A stretch of DNA of 64,000 nucleotides. Source: Blastocatellia bacterium (GTDB lineage: Bacteria > Acidobacteriota > Blastocatellia > Chloracidobacteriales > JADJPF01). The notes below the pieces were generated by a model, which was not told where the DNA came from, ran no database searches, and was given only the letters and a program-made list of their open reading frames with translations. The translations under genes were made by a program, and so were the position numbers. Location of the stretch: the NCBI GenBank assembly GCA_025057015.1, contig JANWYG010000007.1, positions 1 through 64,000 of the forward strand. The letters are read 5' to 3'. Shown in pieces: positions 54,084 to 63,611 of the stretch; within the stretch, counting starts at the first letter, position 1, and each line of letters opens with the position of its first letter.

Positions 54084-56572
54084 TAACGCTCTCCGCCCGT
54101 AGAGGTAGAGGCTGGTATCACTTCTGGCTGCACGGGAACTTGGGGAGCGGGAGGAGCAGATTGCACTCCTATAGTTTCGGGGCGATATATTCTCGGCGTC
54201 ACAAAGAAGAGCAGCTCGTTTGTAGATCTAGTATTCTGGCGTCTCTTGAACAACTCTCCGAGGAAGGGTACGCTAGCAAGCCCTGGAGTCCTATCCATGA
54301 TAGTTCCTTCAGAGTCTATGTTCACACCACCCAATATCGTAGTACCGCCATCTGGAACGAGGACGAGTGTCTCAGCCCGCTGCGTATTTATAGATGGAGT
54401 ACCGCCTATCGTTCTGATAGAGGTATCTACAGCGTTGTTTTCTATCACTATCCTAAGCATTACTGTGTTTTCATCCACGACCGTAGGTGTAACATTCAAC
54501 CTAAGTGCCGCTGTGACAAACTGGGTAGTAACGGTATTGTTTTGCTCAGTCTGCACAGGTATTTGTTTACCGCTGGTGATATCAGCAGGAACATTATTCT
54601 GCACTGTTACACGAGGGTTAGAGATGACCTTAGTTTGCCCTCTTTGCTCGGCAAGATGCAGTGCTGTGGAAATTATCGAGGTACCCATAACACCTGTTGT
54701 TAGACCAATTACGGTATTTGCAGCACCCGATAGCCCTTGTGGCTGAAGCAGCACATTGACTACTCTGCCATCGTCTATACCAGTATTGCCACTAACGGGC
54801 CTGTTGTCGCTAGATGGAGTCGTAAAGCGATCTACCGGAGCAGTATTAATAAACCCGCCCATTCCCAACACGTTAGAAGGGCCTTTGTACTGCTGCGTCA
54901 AAGCAATCAACCGGTTGCCTATATCGCGAGTAAAGTTTCTGTTAGCAGCTACTATTCTGGCTTCAATTTCGACCTGTGGCTGGGCCACATCGAGTTTATT
55001 AATAATCTCCTCTACTACAGCTACTTGCTGAGGTACATCGGTAACTATGATCTGATTCGTGCGTGGGTCCATGTCAAACTCACCAACTTTAGAGAGGTTC
55101 TTCTTAATTATACCCAGTATACCCGTTGTACCGCCGACGCCAGCTGTAGTTCCGCCGATTGCTCCTGTAGAACCAGCCATACCACCACCAGGCCCTCCTG
55201 CTGCTAATCTTGTATGCTTCAGGCGGAAGAACTTACTGATCTTAGGGATGTTGAGCAACTTTTCTTCTTCAATCCTACGCTGCTTTTCTTGCTCGTCAGC
55301 CAAAGCTGCAAGTGTAGCAATTCTTACTATCTGGCCTTCCCTGGTATAACCGAGTTGGTTTGCCTTGAGTATGGCATCAAGTACCTGATTCCACGGAACA
55401 TCATTCACTTTAAGAGTTACACTAACTCCCTTGACTGAGCTGTCGAGGATGAAGTTCTCGCCATAGTTATCAGAGATAAACCTAAGTATGTCATTGATAT
55501 CTATTCCAGCAATGTCTATGCTGATGGGCTCACCGACAAACATCGGATCTCCATACTTTAGAGTCGATCCCTGTGGACCGGCAGGTGACGCTGATGAGGT
55601 AGCAGATCTTGCTGCAGCTCCTCTAAAGAGGCCAGGTTTAATAGCAGGACCTTTGACGCTTGGTATAGAGGACTCTTTGCGTGTTTCCACCGGTTGCTCA
55701 GCTTTGTCTTCAACAGTAGCACCTCCGAAACTTCCTGCCACACCTACGTTGTCAGGTGGAGCAACAGGAGGAGAAACTGCTACCGTCTTGAGCTTAGAAT
55801 TCGTCGGAGCCTTAGATTTAGATTCAGTTCCTTTGATTTTATTAGCTTCAAAGCTTACCTTAAGCCCTTTGTCAAGCGGCATGACTTTGTATACCAGTGG
55901 CTGTGTGACATCGAAGACTACTCTAACTCCTTTATCTTGTTGTCCCACTCGCACCCGCTCTAGCTTACCTAAGCCATTTATAACCCTATCAGCACTAGCA
56001 CGAACGTTAGCTATATCCAAGACCACGCGTTCAGGATTGTGCAAGGAGAAGGTCTGATAGTTCAGAGTGCCGTCAGCTTCGATATAGGCTACAGTTCGTC
56101 CATCTTCATCCTTAGTTACTATCCTAGTTATAGTACTAGCCGCTTTTGTTTCCTTGTGTAAGGTAGCTACTGGGACAAGCTCAATTATCAGCTTGTTTGC
56201 TACGATTCTTGTTCTATCCCGCGCATCCGCTCGAAGAGCAATCTCTATTCTAGCTAGGTTCTTGTGAGTCCTTACTTGTTTGACTTTTATAGTCTCCACC
56301 AGAGAGTTATCAAGCAAATACACAGGCTTAAGCTGCCCTGCATCTGCTCCAGGCAGGTCGACTACGATCAACTTCGGCTCCGGCCTGAAAACATTGTAGG
56401 TAAGTTGGCTTGTACCTTCTACGGTAATCTGAAACTGGTCTTCTGCCGGCGCCATGGTCAAAGCTGTCAAAGCTATCGTCCCGCCGGCGCTTGACGCGTA
56501 CGCGCTCATTACCGTGCCCAGGCAAAGTATCGGCGCTAACAGCACAGCAACAAACCAGCGACTGTCACGCAT
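54083..56572 (-). CDS. pilQ: Type IV pilus secretin PilQ
   Basis: 829 residues. Outer-membrane channel for the pilus. Signal peptide, then two AMIN domains (about 30-240) that bind peptidoglycan, a Pro/Ser-rich linker, a secretin/TonB short N-terminal domain (SIDIAGIDINDILRFISDNYG), an N1 domain and the secretin barrel with VISNPRVTVQNN and VPFLGELFKRR. A Gly-rich loop interrupts the N1 region. GAGGAGG precedes the ATG. Confidence 0.95.
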   Translation of the reverse strand: MRDSRWFVAVLLAPILCLGTVMSAYASSAGGTIALTALTMAPAEDQFQITVEGTSQLTYNVFRPEPKLIVVDLPGADAGQLKPVYLLDNSLVETIKVKQVRTHKNLARIEIALRADARDRTRIVANKLIIELVPVATLHKETKAASTITRIVTKDEDGRTVAYIEADGTLNYQTFSLHNPERVVLDIANVRASADRVINGLGKLERVRVGQQDKGVRVVFDVTQPLVYKVMPLDKGLKVSFEANKIKGTESKSKAPTNSKLKTVAVSPPVAPPDNVGVAGSFGGATVEDKAEQPVETRKESSIPSVKGPAIKPGLFRGAAARSATSSASPAGPQGSTLKYGDPMFVGEPISIDIAGIDINDILRFISDNYGENFILDSSVKGVSVTLKVNDVPWNQVLDAILKANQLGYTREGQIVRIATLAALADEQEKQRRIEEEKLLNIPKISKFFRLKHTRLAAGGPGGGMAGSTGAIGGTTAGVGGTTGILGIIKKNLSKVGEFDMDPRTNQIIVTDVPQQVAVVEEIINKLDVAQPQVEIEARIVAANRNFTRDIGNRLIALTQQYKGPSNVLGMGGFINTAPVDRFTTPSSDNRPVSGNTGIDDGRVVNVLLQPQGLSGAANTVIGLTTGVMGTSIISTALHLAEQRGQTKVISNPRVTVQNNVPADITSGKQIPVQTEQNNTVTTQFVTAALRLNVTPTVVDENTVMLRIVIENNAVDTSIRTIGGTPSINTQRAETLVLVPDGGTTILGGVNIDSEGTIMDRTPGLASVPFLGELFKRRQNTRSTNELLFFVTPRIYRPETIGVQSAPPAPQVPVQPEVIPASTSTGGER

Positions 56573-56611
56573 AAGAGCACCTCCTCCTCAATTCAATAAT
56601 AAGATCTTTGC

Positions 56612-57151
56612 TTACTTGCCTCTAGTAAATCGTAGAGTTTTTGTCTCGGTCTTTATCTTTCCATTGCTGTATCTAGAAATCTCCTCTACGATTATCTGGT
56701 TACCTTCTATCCTCTGAATAGAACCATTATAGAACTTTTGGCCTACAGAGGCATAAAGCATGGCACTTGCACTCGGCTTAGGTTTGATAAAGGCTCCTGA
56801 ACCATCTGACTTTTTGTATAGCCCCATTATCTGCAGTTCTTCTATAAGGTATCTTTCACTAGGGGCAGGTTCAGGCCTACCACTGCGGCGAGCTTCTTCA
56901 CGTTTTGCTTTCCATTCAAGCTCCCGCTCCTCGTACGAAGGCCACGGCACAACCTCTATTACGGTGGGAACTTTGGTTTTGTCCTTCACCATCTTTTCAG
57001 GATCAAAAAACGGATCCTGAGCCGGCTCCCTGTAATTAGTCGAGATAGACTCAGCTGCTGGACCAGAGGGTTGCTGCCTTGACTGCTGAGCTAAAGCGAT
57101 TGGAGAAAGAATCAAGAACATTAGCACGAACACAGGCTTCTTATAGCTCAT
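56612..57151 (-). CDS. pilP: Type IV pilus assembly protein PilP-like
   Basis: 179 residues. The signal peptide (FVLMFLILSPIALA) has no lipobox cysteine, unlike many PilP lipoproteins. The C-terminal ~80 residues (LIEELQIMGLYK...GQKFYNGSIQRIEGNQIIVEE) resemble the PilP beta-domain that contacts PilQ. Its assignment rests mainly on position between pilO and pilQ. The gap to pilO is three bases. Confidence 0.82.
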   Translation of the reverse strand: MSYKKPVFVLMFLILSPIALAQQSRQQPSGPAAESISTNYREPAQDPFFDPEKMVKDKTKVPTVIEVVPWPSYEERELEWKAKREEARRSGRPEPAPSERYLIEELQIMGLYKKSDGSGAFIKPKPSASAMLYASVGQKFYNGSIQRIEGNQIIVEEISRYSNGKIKTETKTLRFTRGK

Positions 57152-57154
57152 GAG

Positions 57155-57763
57155 CTACTTTCCCCCTTTCTCTTCAGACGAGATGTTCATTATATCCTGC
57201 TCCGAGGCAAAATATGCCGTCACGGTAAAGGAAGCGTCTATATTTCTAGCCTCTGTCTGCTCATTAGCCTTGCGTATTTCGACGTCGGAAACATTGACTA
57301 TACGTCGATAGGTTGCTATCTGTTGGAAGAATCGACCCAAATTGTTATAGAGGCCACTGACTTGAACGTTTATCGGTTTCTCTTTATAAAAACTCTTGTT
57401 GACGGAATCTTTAGGACTGAAAACTCTTATAACCAGCTTCTGCTCACCAGCTTGCTGCTGAATATTTTCCAACACCTTGGATATTTCTACATCTTCTGGA
57501 AGCAGCTCGCGCAAAGAATTTAGCTCATCTTGAGCTTGAGCATACCGTTGCTGATAAGCCTTTAAGTTATCTCTTACTATAGCACCCTTGCGATTTTCCT
57601 CGCGTAGTTTAGCAACCTCCTCTGACTTCTTTCTAGTATCCTGCCTTATCTCATCAAACATCATGTAGTCAACCAGAAAGAAGACGAAAACGCTGGCTAT
57701 AATGAGCACCAGCATCTGAACATACCAAGGTATAGCGCTCAAAAAATTAGTTCCGTCTGCCAT
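57155..57763 (-). CDS. pilO: Type IV pilus inner-membrane protein PilO
   Basis: 202 residues. One membrane segment (about 12-30), a coiled coil (about 40-85), and a ferredoxin-like domain with VQVSGLYNNLGRFFQQIATYRRIVNVSDVEI. Forms the inner-membrane alignment complex with PilN. Confidence 0.92.
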   Translation of the reverse strand: MADGTNFLSAIPWYVQMLVLIIASVFVFFLVDYMMFDEIRQDTRKKSEEVAKLREENRKGAIVRDNLKAYQQRYAQAQDELNSLRELLPEDVEISKVLENIQQQAGEQKLVIRVFSPKDSVNKSFYKEKPINVQVSGLYNNLGRFFQQIATYRRIVNVSDVEIRKANEQTEARNIDASFTVTAYFASEQDIMNISSEEKGGK

Positions 57764-57778
57764 ATAGTCAACTCTCCT

Positions 57779-58396
57779 CTAATTGCTGGCTGTCTGTGTC
57801 GCAGCAGTAGTAGACTGCGGAGGCGCAGCCACAGGCGGATTGTAGTTACAACGAATCGTAAATGTCCACGACTGTTCCTGCCCCTGCCCACCTGGTCTTA
57901 GTTGCGTTTGCACGTCAAAGTTAGTGAATAACCCACCAGAAAACTCTAGATCCTTAGCAAAAGTAGTAATAAGACTCTCCGTAGTAGTACTGCCCACGAC
58001 AGTCATCAAACTACCACGTTGCGTAATCGAATCTAACTTGATCCCTATGGGGATACGTTCATTAATACTTGATAGAACTGCTACCGGGCCACGCTGCTCA
58101 GCACGGAGTTGCTTAATGACTTTAATGCGATTCTCGACAAGCTCTATCTTTTTCTGCAGTTCATCACCTTGCTTCTTCATATCCTCGAGTTCCTTAGCTA
58201 TGGCCTGCTCCCTAGCAAGATCTTCCTTGACAGTTTCGTTTTCCCTGTTAACTATGCTCCAGTCAATAAATATCGCCACCGCTAAACCTAGCAGCGCTAC
58301 CACCAGCATCACTATCTGCTGGACTAGCTGAGTAGACACAGGCTTCGCTACCGCTGCTTCCGTCGGAGCCTGTTGCAAAAGATTTATCTTTGGCAT
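57779..58396 (-). CDS. pilN: Type IV pilus assembly protein PilN
   Basis: 205 residues from the ATG at 58396. The N-terminal PKINLL motif binds PilM; then one membrane segment (about 28-48), a coiled coil and a ferredoxin-like domain (ISSINERIPIGIKLDSI). GGAGG lies five bases before this ATG; a GTG four codons upstream lacks this spacing. It starts one base after the pilM stop. Confidence 0.93.
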   Translation of the reverse strand: MPKINLLQQAPTEAAVAKPVSTQLVQQIVMLVVALLGLAVAIFIDWSIVNRENETVKEDLAREQAIAKELEDMKKQGDELQKKIELVENRIKVIKQLRAEQRGPVAVLSSINERIPIGIKLDSITQRGSLMTVVGSTTTESLITTFAKDLEFSGGLFTNFDVQTQLRPGGQGQEQSWTFTIRCNYNPPVAAPPQSTTAATQTASN

Positions 58397-58397
58397 A

Positions 58398-59477
58398 CTA
58401 GCCTCCACTCCTAAGAGCTAAACCTACGGCTACTGCCATGTTAGGCGATAGCTCGCGGATATAGTCTTCATCAAATTTCTTAGTGTTATACTTAATCTTT
58501 CTAAAAGAATCAAAACGATCCACTGGCACACCAAAGCGCTCAGCCATGTAACCCGTTAGACCCGGCACTTTGGAACTACCCCCAGAAATCAGCATTCTAT
58601 CAACTTTGCTGACATCGGCCATAGAAGAGCTGGCACCTCGGAAAAAGTCAAGCGTCTTCTGCACCTCTAGGGCTAATATCTCAGATACCGATTTTATTAG
58701 CTGCTGAACATCTTCGGGACGTACGCCAGACTCAGTGGGAAGTCCACGCTTTAGCGATTCTGCTTCCTCAAAAGTTAAATTTAACTCCTTCTGAAGTAAG
58801 TCAGTATACTGATTGCCACCTACGGAAATGTCCCTCGTAAAGACTGAAGTAGTACCCCGCACGACGTTTATGTTCATCACGCTGGCACCTATGTTAAGCA
58901 ACGCCACCGTGGTAGTCGGCATAGGGTCATAGTTAAGCTCGTAAGCCGCCTGCACAGCAAAAGAATCCACATCTACAAAGTGTAGCTGCTTGCCCGCCTG
59001 ATTTATTACCTGCGTATACTGGGCTATCTTCTCCTTCTTACAAGCAACAAGCAAAACATCCATCCCAGTGCCAGAAGCATCTATTCCCGCTATCTCATAG
59101 CTAAGATTAACCTCTTCAAGCGAAAAGGGAATGTACTCTTCCGCCTCCCAGGTAATCTTCTCTGCGAGTTCCTCCTGGCTCATCACCGGCATGTTTATCT
59201 TCTTGACTATGACAGAATGCCCGGATACCGAAGTCCCAACGAGATTGGTCTTGATACCTTGCTCTTGAAATATCCTATTGATTGCGTCAGATACATGGTT
59301 GAGGTCAATTATGTGTCCATCGACTATGGTATCTGACAGCAGTGTTACATGCCCTATGCTAACTAGTTCGTAGTTACCTCGGCTACCTTTCAACTCAACT
59401 GCCTTAACCGCACTCGAACCAATGTCTAAACCTACAACACTCTTTTTGCCACCAGTAATAAAGTCAAACAAACCCAT
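58398..59477 (-). CDS. pilM: Type IV pilus assembly ATPase PilM
   Basis: 359 residues. Actin-like (FtsA/PilM) cytoplasmic protein with VVGLDIGSSAVKAVELKG, WEAEEYIPFSLEEVNLSYEI, ALLNIGASVMNINVVRG and LISGGSSKVPGLTGYMAERFG. First gene of pilMNOPQ-roadblock; the promoter should lie in the 325-base gap upstream. Confidence 0.95.
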   Translation of the reverse strand: MGLFDFITGGKKSVVGLDIGSSAVKAVELKGSRGNYELVSIGHVTLLSDTIVDGHIIDLNHVSDAINRIFQEQGIKTNLVGTSVSGHSVIVKKINMPVMSQEELAEKITWEAEEYIPFSLEEVNLSYEIAGIDASGTGMDVLLVACKKEKIAQYTQVINQAGKQLHFVDVDSFAVQAAYELNYDPMPTTTVALLNIGASVMNINVVRGTTSVFTRDISVGGNQYTDLLQKELNLTFEEAESLKRGLPTESGVRPEDVQQLIKSVSEILALEVQKTLDFFRGASSSMADVSKVDRMLISGGSSKVPGLTGYMAERFGVPVDRFDSFRKIKYNTKKFDEDYIRELSPNMAVAVGLALRSGG

Positions 59478-59802
59478 CGGTTACTTCCTCTGTTTGCAGC
59501 ATTGGTATTTACGCTTGGCAAAGAGAAGCAACTTCTTCCCTAAAACTAGCTACACTGACAATCCTAACAACTTTATCTTAATTTAGCCATCTTCAAACGA
59601 CTGACTCCCATCCAACCGATGGCTTCTATCCTTGATGCTACTTTGAATACGGATACAAGTTGATTTTTCGCCATAGAATTAACATTTAATCCATAGCAGA
59701 GTCAACATTTTTTTTCTCAAGACGGACTAGCCTACCTTTCACTAGCAATAAAACCATCGCTTTCAGAACTGTCAAGGATTCCAGAAACTGACCAAGAGTA
59801 GC
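59478..59802. other. Intergenic gap upstream of pilM
   Basis: No gene is supported. It must hold the pil operon promoter on the minus strand. A TTGACT (59700-59705) with a weak -10 (TTAATT) 17 bases on is the best I can find, and it is uncertain. No strong hairpin seen. Confidence 0.4.
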
Positions 59803-60477
59803 TCACATACCTTCAGGGGCTAAAGCCATAACCCCAAGACAAGCGCCGTTACTTATCCTTCTGCCGCTAGGTACTAAGGAATGATAGCCTAGCTTCACGC
59901 GCTCTCCTATCACTGTAGATTCACCAGCTTCTGAACAGACCTGCACATAATCGGCCAACTCCGCACCGCTGCCTATGACTATCTCGCCTCTATCGTCCAG
60001 AAGAACATGCCTACCCAAGGTCACCCCATCTCCTACGGAGATGTTGTAACCATATTTAAACTCTACATACGGGAAACAGATAAAATCTCGCCCCACACTC
60101 CGAAAGATAAACTTAGCAAGCATACTCCGAAGCCTAAATCCTAACAGATGGTTTAGTCCCAACGGACTCCTATCAAACATCTTCCACAGCCAGATTAAGG
60201 GCCTACGCTTGCTATACTCTTGCGAGTCGACGTTGAAGTCTTCGAAGCCCACATTTCGGGGATCAAAACTAGCCATCAATGCCCTAGCTGCCACAGGATA
60301 ACGATGACTATAGAGCTTTTTAGCATCCAATGCACCGCCGAGATAGATTTCATATAAAACGTCCCGCACAACATCGTTACGATCGAGAGCCGGATCAGCT
60401 ATCTTTTCTTCCAGCCTCGCTAGAAAATCTTCAAAGATAGTCTGTGCAGCTTCTGTAGGTTTGGAAATATAAGGCAT
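59803..60477 (-). CDS. Left-handed beta-helix acyltransferase-like protein
   Basis: 224 residues from the ATG at 60477, with GGAAGGA upstream; the frame is open further but overlaps mutS. The N-terminal ~110 residues are helical. Hexapeptide repeats follow (ISVGDGVTLGRHVLL, EIVIGSGAELADYVQV, STVIGERVKLGYHSLV), as in acetyltransferases. Ends ACLGVMALAPEGM. Substrate unknown; 55 bases downstream of mutS. Confidence 0.82.
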   Translation of the reverse strand: MPYISKPTEAAQTIFEDFLARLEEKIADPALDRNDVVRDVLYEIYLGGALDAKKLYSHRYPVAARALMASFDPRNVGFEDFNVDSQEYSKRRPLIWLWKMFDRSPLGLNHLLGFRLRSMLAKFIFRSVGRDFICFPYVEFKYGYNISVGDGVTLGRHVLLDDRGEIVIGSGAELADYVQVCSEAGESTVIGERVKLGYHSLVPSGRRISNGACLGVMALAPEGM

Positions 60478-60532
60478 AAGTCCTTCCTTGAGTCGATAAC
60501 ATATATCACAGTCGCTACCCTGATTCAAACTT

Positions 60533-63139
60533 TTACAGTAGCTCGTTGCGTAGACTAACCAGAAACTGCAAGGCTTCCTGAGAAGTAAGTTTAGAAATAT
60601 CACAATTGCGCAAGCGTTCTATAACTTCCTGGTTTGCCGATTCAAACAGACTCGGTTGGCGTTTCCAGCCTTCCCCTTGCGATGGTAAGTGGCGTGCTAA
60701 CTTCGGTCGACCTGCTATGTCAAGCTCGTTTGCCTCAAGATTAGCAAGTATCTCCCTTGCTCGCTTGATGACCGACATCGGTAATCCAGCTAGACGAGCT
60801 ACTTCTATCCCATAGGACTTACTTGCAGCACCCTTGACAAGCTTACGCAGAAAAACTATTTCCCTTCCTTGCTCTTTGACAGCCATTTGATAATTCTTCA
60901 CTCCAGGAAGCAACTTCGCCAGCTCCGTCATTTCATGGTAGTGCGTTGCAAAAATAGTTCTTGCCGAATGTCTTGGATTATCATGCAGATACTCAGCTAT
61001 TGACCAAGCTAGTGACAGGCCATCAAAAGTAGCAGTGCCACGGCCTACTTCATCAAGCAATACAAGACTACGCGCCGTAGCCGTATTGAGAATGTTTGCC
61101 ACTTCCAGCATCTCTACCATAAATGTAGACCGACCGCGCACAAGATTGTCAGCAGCACCTACGCGAGTAAAGATCCTGTCGACTAAAGATATCCGCGCTT
61201 GCTCAGCAGGTACGTAACAACCAATGTGTGCCATTAGAACTATCAACGCAACTTGCCTTAAATAGACAGACTTTCCCCCCATATTCGGACCGGTAACTAT
61301 CAGCAACCTATCAGTAGTGTTGTTAATATATAGGTCATTCGGGATGAAAGGTTCAGGCTGCAACTCTACCACCGGATGCCGCCCCGCACGAATTATTATC
61401 TCATCACCTTCGTGCATTTGAGGCCTGCAATATCCACGACGTGCAGCTAGTTCAGCAAAAGTAAACAGCAAATCTAAGGTCGCTACCGCACGCGCCGTAC
61501 TTTGTATCCTTTCGGTTTGAGCTAAAACTTCACTACGTACCTGCTGAAACAGATGCTGCTCCAGCTCAAGCATCTGCTGTTCAGCACTAAGCACTTTTGC
61601 CTCATACTCTTTAAGTTCGGCAGTAGTAAAGCGCTCACCCCCTACCAGCGTCTGCTTACGTTCATAGTCTGAAGGTACACTCTTGAGGTTTGCTTTGCTG
61701 ACTTCTATAAAGTACCCAAAGACATTATTGAACTTGACTTTGAGCGATGCTATTCCCGTACGAGCCCGTTCACGAGACTCAATGCTAGCTATGTACCCTT
61801 GCGCATTGTTTCTGAGAGCACGTAGCTCATCCAGCCTGGCATCATATCCGCTTCTTATTACCCCACCATCTGAAATTGCTGCAGGCGGGTTATCTGCTAT
61901 GGCGGCAGCTATTATCCGTCGTAGATCCTCTAGCTCATCCAGCTCTTCGGCTAGCTTGCATAGTAGTCTGCTGCGAACCTGCAATGTTCGACGTATCTCA
62001 GGTAATACCTCGGCAGTAGCACGCAGCGAACAAAGTTCGCGCGGGCCAGCAACCCCCAACGAAAGCCTGCTTAATATGCGCTCAAGATCCTGCACACGTT
62101 CAAGATACTTGCGCACCGTGTCGCGCATCATAGGCAAGCAAAGAGCTTCGTTAACAGCCTCGAGCCTTTCTTCTATTTCAGATAAATTCAACGACGGCCT
62201 CAATAGCCACTTGCGTAGTAGCCGTGCTCCCATAGCCGTACATGTCAGGTCAAGGCTAGCCAAAAGCGTATCCTTACGCGCACCTTCTGTACTCTCCACC
62301 AATTCGAGATTCCTAACCGTAGCCGGATCAAGCAGCAGGTAGTCAGCAGGCTCGTAGTAGCTAATCCCGGTAAGGTGCTGTGCACTAGCACGCTGTGTTT
62401 CACGTACATAAGCAACGACAGCTCCAGCCGCTGCAATAGCAGCCACTCTGCTAGATAAGCCATAGCCATCTAATGTCTTTACCCGAAATTGCTCTACCAG
62501 CAAGCTGCTACAACGCTGCAGTTCAAAAAACCAGTCATCTTGTGGTGTAAGCAATGCCCCAACAGCCTTTGCCAAGACTTCCGCCTCTCCAAGCAGCGAT
62601 CTTGGACAAAGTAACTCCCTCGGAGAGTAACGCTCTACCTCCGTCCGTAGCTTCTGCCAAGCTAGCTCGCCCTTGGCTTCCGTTACAACAAACTCGCCCG
62701 TAGACACATCTGCAAAAGAAACAGCAAGCAAATTACCAACTTGCGCTATAGCAGCAAGATAGCAGCTCTCCGCTCCTTCAAGCAGCTGTGACTCTACAGC
62801 CGTGCCAGGAGTGACGATCCGCGTCACCTCACGCCTGACCAGCTTAACTCCTTTACCAGGTTGCTCGAGTTGCTCGCATATAGCAACGCGATAACCTTTA
62901 CGTACCAACTTGGCAATATAAGTCGATGCAGAATGATAAGGAACGCCACACATAGGCACAGGACTAGGGCTATCCTTGTGCCTTGCAGTCAGCGTTATTT
63001 CTAGTTCCCGCGAGCCTATTAGGGCATCTTCATAGAACATCTCATAAAAATCGCCTAGCCTGAAAAAGAGTATACTACCCGGATGCTGGCGCTTTATCTC
63101 ATGGTACTGCTTGAGCATAGGAGTACTTACATCGATCAC
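60533..63139 (-). CDS. mutS: DNA mismatch repair protein MutS
   Basis: 868 residues with a GTG start preceded by GAGGG. The mismatch-binding motif GDFYEMF is near residue 30. The connector, clamp and lever domains follow; the ATPase has TGPNMGGKS near 616 and DEVGRGTATFDGLSLAW near 696. A C-terminal helical tail (~60 residues) would hold the dimer/tetramer contact. mutL is not in the window. Confidence 0.98.
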   Translation of the reverse strand: MIDVSTPMLKQYHEIKRQHPGSILFFRLGDFYEMFYEDALIGSRELEITLTARHKDSPSPVPMCGVPYHSASTYIAKLVRKGYRVAICEQLEQPGKGVKLVRREVTRIVTPGTAVESQLLEGAESCYLAAIAQVGNLLAVSFADVSTGEFVVTEAKGELAWQKLRTEVERYSPRELLCPRSLLGEAEVLAKAVGALLTPQDDWFFELQRCSSLLVEQFRVKTLDGYGLSSRVAAIAAAGAVVAYVRETQRASAQHLTGISYYEPADYLLLDPATVRNLELVESTEGARKDTLLASLDLTCTAMGARLLRKWLLRPSLNLSEIEERLEAVNEALCLPMMRDTVRKYLERVQDLERILSRLSLGVAGPRELCSLRATAEVLPEIRRTLQVRSRLLCKLAEELDELEDLRRIIAAAIADNPPAAISDGGVIRSGYDARLDELRALRNNAQGYIASIESRERARTGIASLKVKFNNVFGYFIEVSKANLKSVPSDYERKQTLVGGERFTTAELKEYEAKVLSAEQQMLELEQHLFQQVRSEVLAQTERIQSTARAVATLDLLFTFAELAARRGYCRPQMHEGDEIIIRAGRHPVVELQPEPFIPNDLYINNTTDRLLIVTGPNMGGKSVYLRQVALIVLMAHIGCYVPAEQARISLVDRIFTRVGAADNLVRGRSTFMVEMLEVANILNTATARSLVLLDEVGRGTATFDGLSLAWSIAEYLHDNPRHSARTIFATHYHEMTELAKLLPGVKNYQMAVKEQGREIVFLRKLVKGAASKSYGIEVARLAGLPMSVIKRAREILANLEANELDIAGRPKLARHLPSQGEGWKRQPSLFESANQEVIERLRNCDISKLTSQEALQFLVSLRNELL

Positions 63140-63190
63140 TTGTATCCCTCAACTCCCTAAAGAAAAAAAAGGCGTGACACTAACGTGAGG

Positions 63191-63222
63191 ATCGTCTACG
63201 GCTAATAGTAACCGTAGACGAT
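63191..63222. terminator. Perfect 11-base hairpin upstream of mutS
   Basis: ATCGTCTACGG (63191-63201) pairs with CCGTAGACGAT (63212-63222) around a 10-base loop. The T run (TTT) follows on the plus strand, where no gene reads through. On the minus strand, the direction of both neighbours, no T run follows immediately, though a T8 lies about 20 bases beyond. Likely termination or mRNA 3'-end stabilisation of the small membrane gene. Confidence 0.5.
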
Positions 63223-63246
63223 TTTCGTTGAAACATCCTACCGCAA

Positions 63247-63471
63247 CTAGAACTTGGTTATGCTGATATCATCCATGCTCTCTTTCGGCCTTGTAAGAAC
63301 CCATCCTATTCCACATCCAACAGCACCTACTAGAGAAAGAATACTGCCCAAAATGTAGGGGAAGCCTTCACTTGCAGGATTAGCCATCGACTTAAACTTG
63401 GAAAACAACAGAAGCGCCACAGCAACCAACACTATCGCAGCAACTAAAAGAACTGCCCTAAGTGTCTTCAT
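63247..63471 (-). CDS. Small two-helix membrane protein
   Basis: 74 residues with two hydrophobic segments (about 5-25 and 38-60) and a charged C-terminal tail. Family not recognised. GGAGGAAG precedes the ATG at good spacing, which makes it a real gene despite its size. Confidence 0.75.
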   Translation of the reverse strand: MKTLRAVLLVAAIVLVAVALLLFSKFKSMANPASEGFPYILGSILSLVGAVGCGIGWVLTRPKESMDDISITKF

Positions 63472-63611
63472 GTCACTTCCTCCATTCTTAAATTAAGCTT
63501 CCAACAAAGTAGGAAGCACTCAAAGAGGTTACGCTGCCGGACTAAAACAGCTTTTGAAACTTCACCGAAGAGGACTAAAAACATATTACACGAACACAGG
63601 ATTAAAGCAAC

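Noticed and set aside
54140-56057. Several plus-strand ORFs over the secretin gene
   Set aside because: Antisense shadows of pilQ, which has complete domain support.
59803-60603. Longer acyltransferase overlapping mutS
   Set aside because: The added 42 residues have no family resemblance, and the ATG at 60477 has a good ribosome site.
61683-62342. Plus-strand ORF of about 219 residues
   Set aside because: Antisense to mutS; Ser/Arg-rich and typical of a shadow frame.
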